Source of the DNA: Salinisphaera hydrothermalis
GTDB taxonomy: Bacteria > Pseudomonadota > Gammaproteobacteria > Nevskiales > Salinisphaeraceae
Assembly: GCF_040361195.1 (NCBI RefSeq)
Contig: NZ_APNE01000007.1
Strand: one strand, 5' to 3'
DNA: 64,000 nt
The position numbers and the translations under genes are program-made. Under the pieces are notes generated by a model. That model was given only the letters and a program-made list of their open reading frames with translations, did not search any database and had not been told where the DNA came from. Shown here one piece after another: positions 16,739 through 25,245 of the stretch; position 1 is the stretch's first letter, and the number at the start of each line of letters is the position of its first letter.

Positions 16739-18445
16739 CTATACGGCGAGGGGCGCATAGAGTTCGTGGGGCTCATATGCCATGGCATGTTCGAGCTTGC
16801 CGAGTTGATGCAGGTCGACACCGTCGAGCACGAGGTTGAGCCGTTGATGGCCGGGCGCTTTCAGATTGCGAACCACGCGTACTCCTGTCGGCTGACCGCG
16901 TTCGTCCAGGCTCACGACCTGGGCTCGGAAGCCGTTGGCATAACGGACCATGGTGCCGATCGGGTAAGGCCCCTGGCGCTGTATATAGCGCCGCACCCAG
17001 TAATCGCTGAACCCTTCTTGATCGCGATATATCTCGCGACACGCGTCGAACGCGGTGATGGGCGGTCGGCCATGGTAGCCGCGTACGCGCACGTCCACCG
17101 CCTTGACCACACGCGCGGCCTGCACCATCTGCATGTGAGTGTCGTCGATGGATTCCCCGGTCGCGCCTAGGCCGGCGAACATACACCGGATCGCCGTCGT
17201 ATCGAGTTCGGGCTGTGTGCACAGGCGATCGCGCATGGCGGGTATATGCTGCCCGCTTCGCACCGCCGGTTCGCGGCGCACGTCGGCCAGCGTGGCGGCC
17301 GGATATTGCACGCGACGAACCACCTGCAAATCGTGCAACAGCGCGGCAAGTGCAATATCTCGCGGCCTGAGGTCGATTTCCGGTTCCGCCACCACGAGGT
17401 CGGCGAGCCGGCCCGCGAACGCGAGGCTGTGCTGAATCAGCGGCGGTTGTTCGGTCATTGATGCGAGAGTGAACAGGAAGCCCTGCCGATCCTCGAGAAG
17501 CAGACTGCAAAGTCGCTCGGCGCCTGCGAGCATCGATGCGGCCGGCAACGGCTCGTCGGTTCGCACGGCCAGCGCGGCGTGCGACAGATTTCGAGCCACG
17601 ACCAGAAGCGATTTATGCATGGGCGTGATTTGCGCGGCGGGCGATGGCGGCAACATCCGTCCGACCGGTGCGTCGCGCGCCCCCCGTGGCCGAAAAAGCC
17701 CACCGGACTCGCGGGCGGCACTGCGTTCGCCGCGCCGGAGTGCAATTTCCATCTCGATCTCGTGCAGCCACAGCCAGAGCTGCTGTCGCCGTTCGTCGCC
17801 GAGTGCTTCAAGTGCAAGGCCGACACGGGCCATACCGCCCGTGCCCAGTATCCGCACATAGCGCGCCACCGCACTGGCTTCCAGCCGGTCTCCATTTGGA
17901 AACTCGATTGCGATGTCCAGCGCGGTGCCGCCGATATCCAGCGTCAAGGCCGCAGCAACCGGCAACTCGATCTGGCAACCGCCGATCGACAAGTCGATCA
18001 CGCGCGCCACGAGGTCCGTCTTTCCGTTGCGGCCGCGCGCTTCGAAACGCGCGGACATCCCCTTGAGAAACGGCAGACGCACACCTGCACGCTTGTTCTC
18101 CACGCGCAGGCGTTCGGGGATATGGAAGCGTCGTCGATCGGGCGGTGTGGTATCGGATGCCACCACCGGGGCGATGCCGTCGAAGCGCAGCGTTTCGCGC
18201 TCTGCCGTAGCGGTGAGAGCCAGACCCGAGTCGGGGAGATCGATCGTCGCCCACTGCGGTTCGCTGGCCTCGAGTACGACGGTGCTCGCATCGTCCTCGA
18301 GCCATAGACGAGCGGCTGGAAGTGTCCAGTCGCCACCAGGCTCGCTCAGTGTCAGCGTTCGCGACTGTCCTTCGATGAGCTGTAACGTTCTGACCACGCG
18401 TTCGCGGTCGTGGAATTCGAGTATCTCAGCAAATACGGCATCCAT
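16739..18445 (-). CDS. PilZ-domain protein fused to a degenerate HD-GYP-like domain
   Basis: The 568-residue protein begins with a YcgR-like beta region (about 1-100). A PilZ domain follows (about 104-225), with an arginine cluster RRRFHIPERLR and the c-di-GMP motif DLSIGG at 151-156. From about 280 the sequence follows an HD-GYP domain: QHSLAFAGRLADL around His339, ALLHDLQ with His371-Asp372, and the typical C-terminal GPYPIGTMVRYANG (492-505). The GYP signature itself and the Lys after the HD pair are absent, so phosphodiesterase activity is doubtful. It probably reads c-di-GMP and passes the signal on. It is divergent from yghU and close to several GGDEF-EAL genes. Confidence 0.82.
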   Translation of the reverse strand: MDAVFAEILEFHDRERVVRTLQLIEGQSRTLTLSEPGGDWTLPAARLWLEDDASTVVLEASEPQWATIDLPDSGLALTATAERETLRFDGIAPVVASDTTPPDRRRFHIPERLRVENKRAGVRLPFLKGMSARFEARGRNGKTDLVARVIDLSIGGCQIELPVAAALTLDIGGTALDIAIEFPNGDRLEASAVARYVRILGTGGMARVGLALEALGDERRQQLWLWLHEIEMEIALRRGERSAARESGGLFRPRGARDAPVGRMLPPSPAAQITPMHKSLLVVARNLSHAALAVRTDEPLPAASMLAGAERLCSLLLEDRQGFLFTLASMTEQPPLIQHSLAFAGRLADLVVAEPEIDLRPRDIALAALLHDLQVVRRVQYPAATLADVRREPAVRSGQHIPAMRDRLCTQPELDTTAIRCMFAGLGATGESIDDTHMQMVQAARVVKAVDVRVRGYHGRPPITAFDACREIYRDQEGFSDYWVRRYIQRQGPYPIGTMVRYANGFRAQVVSLDERGQPTGVRVVRNLKAPGHQRLNLVLDGVDLHQLGKLEHAMAYEPHELYAPLAV

Positions 18446-18562
18446 GAAAAGCGCGACCGATTGCGGCGGCGTCTTATGGTCTAGACGGTCTATAACGGCC
18501 CGGCCGGCGGGCTATTGATGATGGAGCGGGCTGACAATAGGTCTTAAGGGTAAACCCCTAGT

Positions 18563-18576
18563 TGACTGAACAGTCA
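18563..18576. promoter_or_regulatory. Palindrome between the PilZ gene and yghU
   Basis: TGACTG-AA-CAGTCA is a perfect dyad in the 198-base divergent gap. It overlaps TTGACT, which could be a -35 box for yghU, although no good -10 follows at the right distance. This is a plausible operator site; the binding protein is unknown. Confidence 0.35.
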
Positions 18577-18643
18577 TGGCGGCCATGAATCCGCTAGGCG
18601 CGAGTAGTACACTGACGGCCTTTGTACTCTGCAGTCATTTCTA

Positions 18644-19510
18644 ATGAACGATTCGAGCGACTACACGCCCCCGAAGGTCTGGACCTGGGAAAAAGAAAGC
18701 GGCGGCCAGTTCGCCAGTATCAACCGTCCCTATGCGGGCGCGCGTTACGAGGCCGAACTACCGGTCGGCAAGCATCCGTACCAGTTATATTCGCTGGCGA
18801 CCCCAAATGGGGTGAAGGTGACCACGCTGTTCGAGGAATTGCTTGAGGCCGGCTACGGCGAGGCCGAATATGATGCCTGGCCGATCCGTATCGGCGACGG
18901 GGAACAATTCTCCAGCGGTTACGTGGCGGTTAACCCGAACTCCAAGATTCCGGTGCTGGTCGATCACAGCCTCGGAGAGCCGCGGCGCGTCTTCGAATCC
19001 GGTGCCATCCTGCTGTATCTGGCCGAACGCTTCGGCGCATTTCTGCCCAGCGATCCGGACGTACGGACCGAAACGCTGAACTGGCTGTTCTGGCAGATGG
19101 GCAGCGCGCCGTATCTCGGCGGTGGTTTCGGTCATTTCTATAACTACGCGCCAGAAAAAATCGAATACGCCATCGATCGTTTTGCCATGGAGGCCAAGCG
19201 CCAGCTCGACGTGCTCGATCGACGGCTGGCCGACAACACCTACCTGGCCGGCGATGAATACACCATTGCCGATATTGCGACCTGGCCTTGGTACGGCGCG
19301 TTGGCGCTGGGTCGGGTCTATAACGCCGCCGAATTCCTGCAAGTACAGGAATACGAGCACGTGCAGCGCTGGGCCCAGGCCATCGATGCGCGGCCGGCGG
19401 TACAGCGCGGTCGCATGGTTAACCGCCTGTGGGGCGACGAAGCGGAACAGTTGCACGAACGCCACGATGCCAGCGACTTCAAGCATCGTACCCAGGACAA
19501 GTTGAAGTAG
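18644..19510 (+). CDS. yghU: Glutathione-dependent disulfide-bond oxidoreductase, YghU/Nu-class GST
   Basis: The 288-residue glutathione-transferase-fold protein begins with the diagnostic YghU start (NDSSDYTPPKVWTWEKESGGQFASINRP). It has the thioredoxin-like N-domain with NPNSKIPVLVD and FESGAILLYLAERFG, and the helical C-domain with GGGFGHFYNYAPEKIEYAIDRF and ADIATWPW. Enzymes of this group bind two glutathiones and reduce disulfides or peroxides in the cytoplasm. It is followed at 135 bases by a 6-phosphogluconate dehydrogenase gene on the same strand. Confidence 0.95.
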   Translation: MNDSSDYTPPKVWTWEKESGGQFASINRPYAGARYEAELPVGKHPYQLYSLATPNGVKVTTLFEELLEAGYGEAEYDAWPIRIGDGEQFSSGYVAVNPNSKIPVLVDHSLGEPRRVFESGAILLYLAERFGAFLPSDPDVRTETLNWLFWQMGSAPYLGGGFGHFYNYAPEKIEYAIDRFAMEAKRQLDVLDRRLADNTYLAGDEYTIADIATWPWYGALALGRVYNAAEFLQVQEYEHVQRWAQAIDARPAVQRGRMVNRLWGDEAEQLHERHDASDFKHRTQDKLK

Positions 19511-19645
19511 CCGCGAGCGCGACGAGCGCAATCGCTGAAGCGAGGCACGCCTCAGTGCTTGGTGCGCTCTGTAGAATGGCGCTTTCGTATGGTAGTGAAC
19601 CGGAATCGCCGGGGCTCTCGGCGATTCGGCAATAAGGAGGTCTTC

Positions 19646-20629
19646 GTGAAAATCGGAGTACTCGGGCTCGGCCGCATGGGCGGCAACATCGCGTGTCGCC
19701 TGATGGATTCGGGTCATGAATGCGTGGTCTACGACACCAGTGCCGAAGCAGTGCGCCGCATCACCGAGGCCGGTGGTCAAGGCGCCGACTCGCTGGCTGC
19801 GATGGTCGAGGCGCTGCCCAAACCGCGCACGCTCTGGATGATGCTGCCGGCGGGCGAGGTCACCGAAAACGCCATTGCCGAACTGGCGCCGATGCTCGAT
19901 GCCGGCGATACGCTGATCGATGGCGGCAACGCCAATTTCAAGGACGACGTCCGCCGTGCCCGTACGCTGGCCGAACGCGATATCCGTTACATGGATGTCG
20001 GCGTTTCGGGCGGTGTATGGGGCCGCGAACGCGGCTTTTGCCTGATGATCGGCGGCGAGCAGGACAACGCCGAACGGCTCGACCCGATTTTCGCCACCCT
20101 GGCGCCCGGTACCGGTGATATTGAAAGCACGCCGGGACGCAGCGAGACGCTCGATCCCCGCGCCGAACAGGGCTATCTGTATTGTGGTCCGGCGGGCTCC
20201 GGCCACTTCGTCAAGATGGTCCACAACGGTATCGAGTACGGCATGATGGCGGCCTATGCCGAAGGCTTCGATATTCTCAAGAATCGTACCGCCGATTTCC
20301 TGCCGGAGGACGAGCGTTTCGACCTCAATCTTGCCGATATCGCCGAGGTGTGGCGTCGAGGCAGCGTGATCTCTTCGTGGTTGCTGGATTTGACGTCCAT
20401 CGCGCTGGCCGAAGATCAGAGCCTCGATGAGTTCACCGGCGAGGTTTCCGATTCGGGCGAGGGGCGTTGGACGGTCAATGCCGCGGTCGAACAGGCGGTG
20501 CCGGCGAACGTTCTGTCAGCGGCGTTGTTTGCGCGGTTCCGCTCCCGCCACACGCCGAGTTTCGGTGACAAGCTGCAGTCGGCGATGCGCAATCAGTTCG
20601 GCGGCCACGTGGAAACACATAACGACTAA
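19646..20629 (+). CDS. gnd: Decarboxylating 6-phosphogluconate dehydrogenase, short form
   Basis: The enzyme converts 6-phosphogluconate to ribulose 5-phosphate and CO2, making NADH or NADPH. The 327-residue product belongs to the short (about 300-residue) group rather than the ~470-residue enteric Gnd. It has the Rossmann motif GLGRMGGN at the N-terminus, DGGNANFKDD, and the substrate-site block CGPAGSGHFVKMVHNGIEYGMM. AAGGAGG five bases before the GTG at 19646 fixes the start; earlier in-frame codons are without support. Short-form enzymes are often NAD-dependent. Confidence 0.92.
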   Translation: MKIGVLGLGRMGGNIACRLMDSGHECVVYDTSAEAVRRITEAGGQGADSLAAMVEALPKPRTLWMMLPAGEVTENAIAELAPMLDAGDTLIDGGNANFKDDVRRARTLAERDIRYMDVGVSGGVWGRERGFCLMIGGEQDNAERLDPIFATLAPGTGDIESTPGRSETLDPRAEQGYLYCGPAGSGHFVKMVHNGIEYGMMAAYAEGFDILKNRTADFLPEDERFDLNLADIAEVWRRGSVISSWLLDLTSIALAEDQSLDEFTGEVSDSGEGRWTVNAAVEQAVPANVLSAALFARFRSRHTPSFGDKLQSAMRNQFGGHVETHND

Positions 20630-20790
20630 TCCCGTGCCTGTTGCGACTAGAGCAGGCGCCATGTCGCTCGATCGCACTAGCCGGCGGAGGTTGATCCGTC
20701 CGAGGTTGCCGTTAGGCCAGGCCAACGAATGGCCTTGGCATGACCGTCGGAGTGGTTCAAGTGCTACGGTTGCTCGCCGATAAGACGGCA

Positions 20791-20796
20791 TAATAT
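20791..20796 (+). promoter_or_regulatory. Candidate -10 box of the second GGDEF-EAL gene
   Basis: TAATAT lies 21 bases before the ATG at 20817. The best upstream -35 candidate, TTGCTC at 20770, has a short 15-base spacing, so this is only a possible core promoter. Confidence 0.3.
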
Positions 20797-20816
20797 CGCT
20801 GGCCTGACAGGCTGGA

Positions 20817-23258
20817 ATGCACGCTTCCGATCCAAACACCACAGACCCAACGCATTTCGTAGACGGCATGACCGAGCACGCGATCTACATGCTCGATGCC
20901 GATGGCCATGTCCGCTCCTGGAATGCGGGGGCGCAAAAGCTCACGGGATACGCCGAGCACGAGATCCTCGGCGTATTCGTGAATCGCCTGCACGATCCGA
21001 CGCCGACCGGGATCGCGCCGGCCGAGGCGTTGCTCTTGGCGCGCGAGCACGGCCGGCACGAAGGTCGATTCTGGCGCCGCCGATGCGACGGCAGCCGCTT
21101 TCTCGTTTACGGCGTAATCGAGGCGGTCTATGACGCCGGCCGCCTGACGGGCTTTGCCGTGATCGAACGCGAATGCGGCAAGACGTGGCGCAACGACAAG
21201 ACCCGGCTGGCCGAACGCCAGTTTCGGCTGCTGTTTCAGGGCGTCACGCTGTACGCGATTCTCATGCTGGACCTTGAAGGCATTATTACGAGCGCCAATC
21301 CGACCGGCGTGAAAACCATCAAGGGCTACGACGCCGACGGTTTATTGGGTCGGCATTTCTCGATGTTCTACAGTGCGGCCGATCGCGCGCGCGGCCTGCC
21401 CGAAACCGCGCTCGCCCGTGCGCGCGAGCAAGGGCCGTATCAGGAAGAAGGCTGGCGTTATCGAGCTGATGGGGCGGCGTTCTGGGCCCATGTGATCATC
21501 ATGCCGCTGCGCGAGCAGGGACGATTGATCGGCTACGCCAAGATCACGCGTGACATAACGGGCCGCAAGGAACACGAGAACGAGATTCTGGCGGCCAAGC
21601 GATTGGCCGAACACCGCTACCGCGAATCGCGTTCGCTGTCGGCCTTTCTCGATAATGTGATTGGCAACATTCCGATTCGTGTGCTGGTGGAGGATGGCCA
21701 GACTGGCCAGATTCTCGTGGACAACGCGGCTAAGCAACATGCCATGACGGCGCCGACCATCGATGCCAGCACGATCGTCGAACGCCTGCGTGGCGTCGCA
21801 CTCAAGACGCTGGAGGACGACGATTGCCGCGAGCTCCGGATTGGCGTGGACTCCGCGGACGGCGCCGTCCAGTTGAAATGTCGCGTGCTGCGCGTCGCCG
21901 ACGAGATCGGCGGCGGCGCCAATCTGATGTATTTGGTCGAAGACGTCACCGAAGAATATCGCGCCAACGAAAAGATTCATTTCATGGCGCACCACGATGC
22001 GCTCACGCACTTGCCCAATCGGACGCTGTTCAACAAGCGTCTGGCACAGGCGTTGGCCGCCAGCGATTACGACGAAGCGCGCGTCGGCCTGTTGCTTATC
22101 GATCTGGACAACTTCAAGAACATCAACGACGTGCTCGGCCACCCGGTGGGCGATCAACTGCTTGTCCAGGTCGCTGCGCGGCTGCGTGGTGCGCTCGACG
22201 AACCGGCCACGCTCGCCCGTATTGGTGGTGACGAATTCTGCGTGGTCGTGCCACGCTGTCGTGATATAGACGCGTTGGAAGCGCTCGCCCGACGTCTGAT
22301 CGAGACGATGCAAGCGCCGATGGGGGTCGATGAACATATCGTGCAGTCCGGCATCAGCATCGGGCTGGTGATCTCCAACGGCGATATCGATAATACCGAG
22401 GAGTTGTTGCGTTGTGCCGATCTGGCGCTCTATGACGCCAAGCGCGGCGGCAAGGGGGCCTGTTCGATCTTTCATGCCGAACTGCACCGCGCGGCACGGC
22501 GCCGCCTCGATCTGGAAGTGGATCTGCGACGCGCGCTCGAGGCCGATGAATTCGTTCTCTATTATCAGCCGATCATGGCGTCCGACAGTCTCACGGTGTC
22601 GGGCATGGAAGCCTTGCTACGCTGGCATCATCCCGAGCGCGGGGTGGTGCCGCCGCTGGAGTTCATCCCGGTCGCCGAGGAAACCGGTCTGATCCGTGCC
22701 ATCGGTGCACGTGTACTCATGCAGGCCTGTACGGAAGCGGCGGGGTGGGGGTGTGAGGCAACGATCGCGGTTAATCTCTCGCCGGTTCAGTTCGACGACC
22801 ATGCGCTGGTGGATCAGGTGCGTGAAGCGCTCGCCAGCTCCGGCCTGCCGCCGCATCGATTGGAATTGGAAATCACCGAATCCATTCTGCTCGATGCGTC
22901 GCGCAAGAATATCCGCCTGCTGGAAACTCTCAAGTCACTGGGGGTGAAGATCGTGCTCGACGATTTCGGTACCGGTTATTCATCGTTGCATTACCTCCGT
23001 TCGTTCGCCTTCGACCGGATCAAGATCGACAAGAGCTTCGTCAAGGAGATCTGTCACGACGCCGAGGCCCAGGCGATCGTCAAGGCGATTACCACGCTCG
23101 GCCAGAGTCTGAGCATTCAGATCACCGCCGAAGGCGTCGAAGATGTCGAACAGGCCACGCGCCTGCGCACCGACGGCTGTTCTCACCTGCAGGGCTTTTA
23201 TTTTGGCCGGCCCGAGAGCGTGGCCATGATTGCGCCGCCGCTGCAACAGCGCGGCTGA
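20817..23258 (+). CDS. Multi-PAS GGDEF-EAL c-di-GMP enzyme
   Basis: The 813-residue cytoplasmic protein has two clear PAS domains (about 12-125 and 140-255) and a third divergent sensor region (about 270-385). A GGDEF domain spans about 390-550 and an EAL domain about 560-808. The cyclase motif IGGDEF is intact, but the position of the RxxD inhibitory site reads DEPA, so product inhibition is probably lost. The EAL domain has MEALLRWHHP, LEITESILLD, DDFGTGYSS and KIDKSF; the usual VAEGVE reads ITAEGVED. It follows the gnd gene by 187 bases. Confidence 0.92.
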   Translation: MHASDPNTTDPTHFVDGMTEHAIYMLDADGHVRSWNAGAQKLTGYAEHEILGVFVNRLHDPTPTGIAPAEALLLAREHGRHEGRFWRRRCDGSRFLVYGVIEAVYDAGRLTGFAVIERECGKTWRNDKTRLAERQFRLLFQGVTLYAILMLDLEGIITSANPTGVKTIKGYDADGLLGRHFSMFYSAADRARGLPETALARAREQGPYQEEGWRYRADGAAFWAHVIIMPLREQGRLIGYAKITRDITGRKEHENEILAAKRLAEHRYRESRSLSAFLDNVIGNIPIRVLVEDGQTGQILVDNAAKQHAMTAPTIDASTIVERLRGVALKTLEDDDCRELRIGVDSADGAVQLKCRVLRVADEIGGGANLMYLVEDVTEEYRANEKIHFMAHHDALTHLPNRTLFNKRLAQALAASDYDEARVGLLLIDLDNFKNINDVLGHPVGDQLLVQVAARLRGALDEPATLARIGGDEFCVVVPRCRDIDALEALARRLIETMQAPMGVDEHIVQSGISIGLVISNGDIDNTEELLRCADLALYDAKRGGKGACSIFHAELHRAARRRLDLEVDLRRALEADEFVLYYQPIMASDSLTVSGMEALLRWHHPERGVVPPLEFIPVAEETGLIRAIGARVLMQACTEAAGWGCEATIAVNLSPVQFDDHALVDQVREALASSGLPPHRLELEITESILLDASRKNIRLLETLKSLGVKIVLDDFGTGYSSLHYLRSFAFDRIKIDKSFVKEICHDAEAQAIVKAITTLGQSLSIQITAEGVEDVEQATRLRTDGCSHLQGFYFGRPESVAMIAPPLQQRG

Positions 23259-23303
23259 TCGCTTGCGTTGCTCGCCGGGCCGATAGCTGCCAGGCGTGAA
23301 CCC

Positions 23304-24200
23304 CTAGTTGGTGTAGAGGCGTCCGATCAGCCGTCCGACATCCGCGATCGGTCGATCCCGATCGACCGCCCCTGGCGCGCCGGTAAAGATCACCGCGATT
23401 AGCAGAGGCGGGCCATGTGGCGGCCATGCGATGGCGACATCGTTGGCCGTGGCGAGGTCACCCGAGCCGGTTTTATCGCCGACACGCCAGCTCGCTGGCA
23501 ACCCCGCGCGCAGTCGTTTGTCTCCGGTACGGCCGTCGATCATCCAGCCGGTCAGGCGTCGGCGCGAGGACGCGGTCAGCGCGTCACCGAGCAGAATAGA
23601 CCGCATGGTGGCTACCATGGCCACCGGCGTACTCGTATTGGCGACTGACCCGGCTACGATTTGCGAACAGATCGGTTCGCGTGAATCCAGCCGTGTGACA
23701 CGATCGCCCAGTCCGCGTAGATAGGTATTCAATGCGTCCGGGCCGCCGAAGGAGTCGAGCACAAGGTTGGCGGCACTGTTGTCAGACCAGCGCACGGCAG
23801 CATGAGCGAGCGCGCCGAGCGTCATGCCGTCCGTCAGATGACCTCGGGTGATCGGTGAATAGATCACCAGATCTTTGGGTTCGTAAGTGATACGACGATT
23901 CAGTCGCTCGCTGCCGGCATCGACATTGGCGAGCATGGCGGCCGCTGCGAAAATCTTGAAGGTGCTGCACATGGGAAAGCGTTCGTCGCCGCGATAGCTG
24001 GCAATGCGGCCGGTGGCCGAATCGAGCACGGCGACGCCCAAGCGGCCACCGTACTGGCTTTCGATATGTGCGATCCCCGCGACTAAGCGCCCCGCCGTGG
24101 GGGTGGCGGCCTGCGTGCTAAAGCACAACATGGCCGTCAAACAGACCGCAAACAGCCGGTACGGCGTCAGGCGCCGGGTACCGGCGAGGTGCGATGACAA
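23304..24200 (-). CDS. bla: Class A beta-lactamase
   Basis: The 298-residue serine beta-lactamase has a signal peptide (LFAVCLTAMLCFSTQA, cleavage near 31) and acts in the periplasm. The nucleophile motif STFK is at 79-82, SDN at 139-141, the general-base Glu at 175 and KTG at 243-245. The spacings of 60, 36 and 68 residues equal those from Ambler 70 to 130, 166 and 234. Ambler 170, usually Asn, is Ser, and a Cys precedes the nucleophile (Ambler 69). The start is placed at TTG 24200, six bases after AAGGGA; an ATG at 24254 lies inside the preceding gene. It follows the esterase gene by 25 bases, so it is probably cotranscribed with it. Confidence 0.88.
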   Translation of the reverse strand: MSSHLAGTRRLTPYRLFAVCLTAMLCFSTQAATPTAGRLVAGIAHIESQYGGRLGVAVLDSATGRIASYRGDERFPMCSTFKIFAAAAMLANVDAGSERLNRRITYEPKDLVIYSPITRGHLTDGMTLGALAHAAVRWSDNSAANLVLDSFGGPDALNTYLRGLGDRVTRLDSREPICSQIVAGSVANTSTPVAMVATMRSILLGDALTASSRRRLTGWMIDGRTGDKRLRAGLPASWRVGDKTGSGDLATANDVAIAWPPHGPPLLIAVIFTGAPGAVDRDRPIADVGRLIGRLYTN

Positions 24201-24225
24201 ACGTTGTCCCTTCGTTCTGTGGAGG

Positions 24226-25170
24226 TCAGCTTGTAAGCGCTTCGCGTACGGCATCGGCTACGCGATCGAGCATGGTGCTGGTGACCGCTAACCACGCGAA
24301 CATTTCGATCGAGCCGTGGATTACGCCCGGGAAATGCGCATGGTCGCAGGCGACGCCCTCGTCACGCAGACGCGTGGCATACAGGGCGCCCTCGTCCATC
24401 AGCACGTCGGCGCCGGCTGTCAGTACCAGCGCCGGCGCGACCCCGGCCAGTGAACCGGCCATCAGCGGCGATACGCGCCAGTCGTTGGTATCGGTCGATT
24501 CATCCGTGGCGTGTTGGCCGAACCAGTCCATGAATTCGGCGGTCAGGGGCGGGATATGCCCATTGCGCGAACGGGACGGGTAATATCGGGCGGGGCCGCG
24601 CAGATCGGTTGCGGGATAAATAAGGGCTTGATAGGCCAATGGCCATCCCTGATCGCGCGCGGCCAGCGCGACCACTGCCGACAGATGTCCGCCCGCGCTG
24701 TCGCCGGCTACCGCCACGCGTTCGGGATCGATATCCAGCTCGGCTGCGTTCGTGGTCAGCCATTTGAAGGCGGCGATGGCGTCGTCACTAGAGGCCGGCA
24801 GCGGGTGCTCTGGCGCGAGACGGTAGTCGACCGCAATCAATTGACAGCCGCTGCGTTGGGCAAGCTGACGACAGATCCGGTCGTGCGAGTCCAGGTCGCC
24901 CAGTACCCAGCCGCCGCCGTGGAAATAGATCAGGGTTGGCGCCGGCGTCTCGTCGAGACCGTCGGGCCGGTAACGTCGGATGGCGATCTCGCCGACCGGG
25001 CCCGGAATATGTCGGTCTTCGACCGCGGCCATGGCCACCGGTTGGCCGCCGGATCGGGCTAGCGTTTCGACATAGAGCTGCCGGGCCTCGGCAACCGTCA
25101 GATCGGTAAATGAAATATCGGCGCTATTGAGCTTATCGACTACGGCCTGTACTTCGGGGATGAGCGTCAT
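24226..25170 (-). CDS. Alpha/beta-hydrolase esterase of the hormone-sensitive-lipase family
   Basis: The 314-residue cytoplasmic hydrolase has the oxyanion motif HGGGWVLGD, the nucleophile elbow GDSAGGHL, and the catalytic Asp and His in GADVLMDEG and FPGVIHGS. This is bacterial family IV (HSL-like). It cleaves short-chain esters; the natural substrate is unknown. The ATG at 25170 (MTLIPEVQAVVDKL) fits the family start better than the ATG at 25227. It sits between the PAS-PAS-MCP gene and the beta-lactamase gene on the same strand. Confidence 0.88.
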   Translation of the reverse strand: MTLIPEVQAVVDKLNSADISFTDLTVAEARQLYVETLARSGGQPVAMAAVEDRHIPGPVGEIAIRRYRPDGLDETPAPTLIYFHGGGWVLGDLDSHDRICRQLAQRSGCQLIAVDYRLAPEHPLPASSDDAIAAFKWLTTNAAELDIDPERVAVAGDSAGGHLSAVVALAARDQGWPLAYQALIYPATDLRGPARYYPSRSRNGHIPPLTAEFMDWFGQHATDESTDTNDWRVSPLMAGSLAGVAPALVLTAGADVLMDEGALYATRLRDEGVACDHAHFPGVIHGSIEMFAWLAVTSTMLDRVADAVREALTS

Positions 25171-25245
25171 GAAACCGCCACGCATGCAAGACAGGGCCAC
25201 AACGTAGCGCAAAAACAGGGGCTGCAATAGTCGGTTCGGCGGTGT

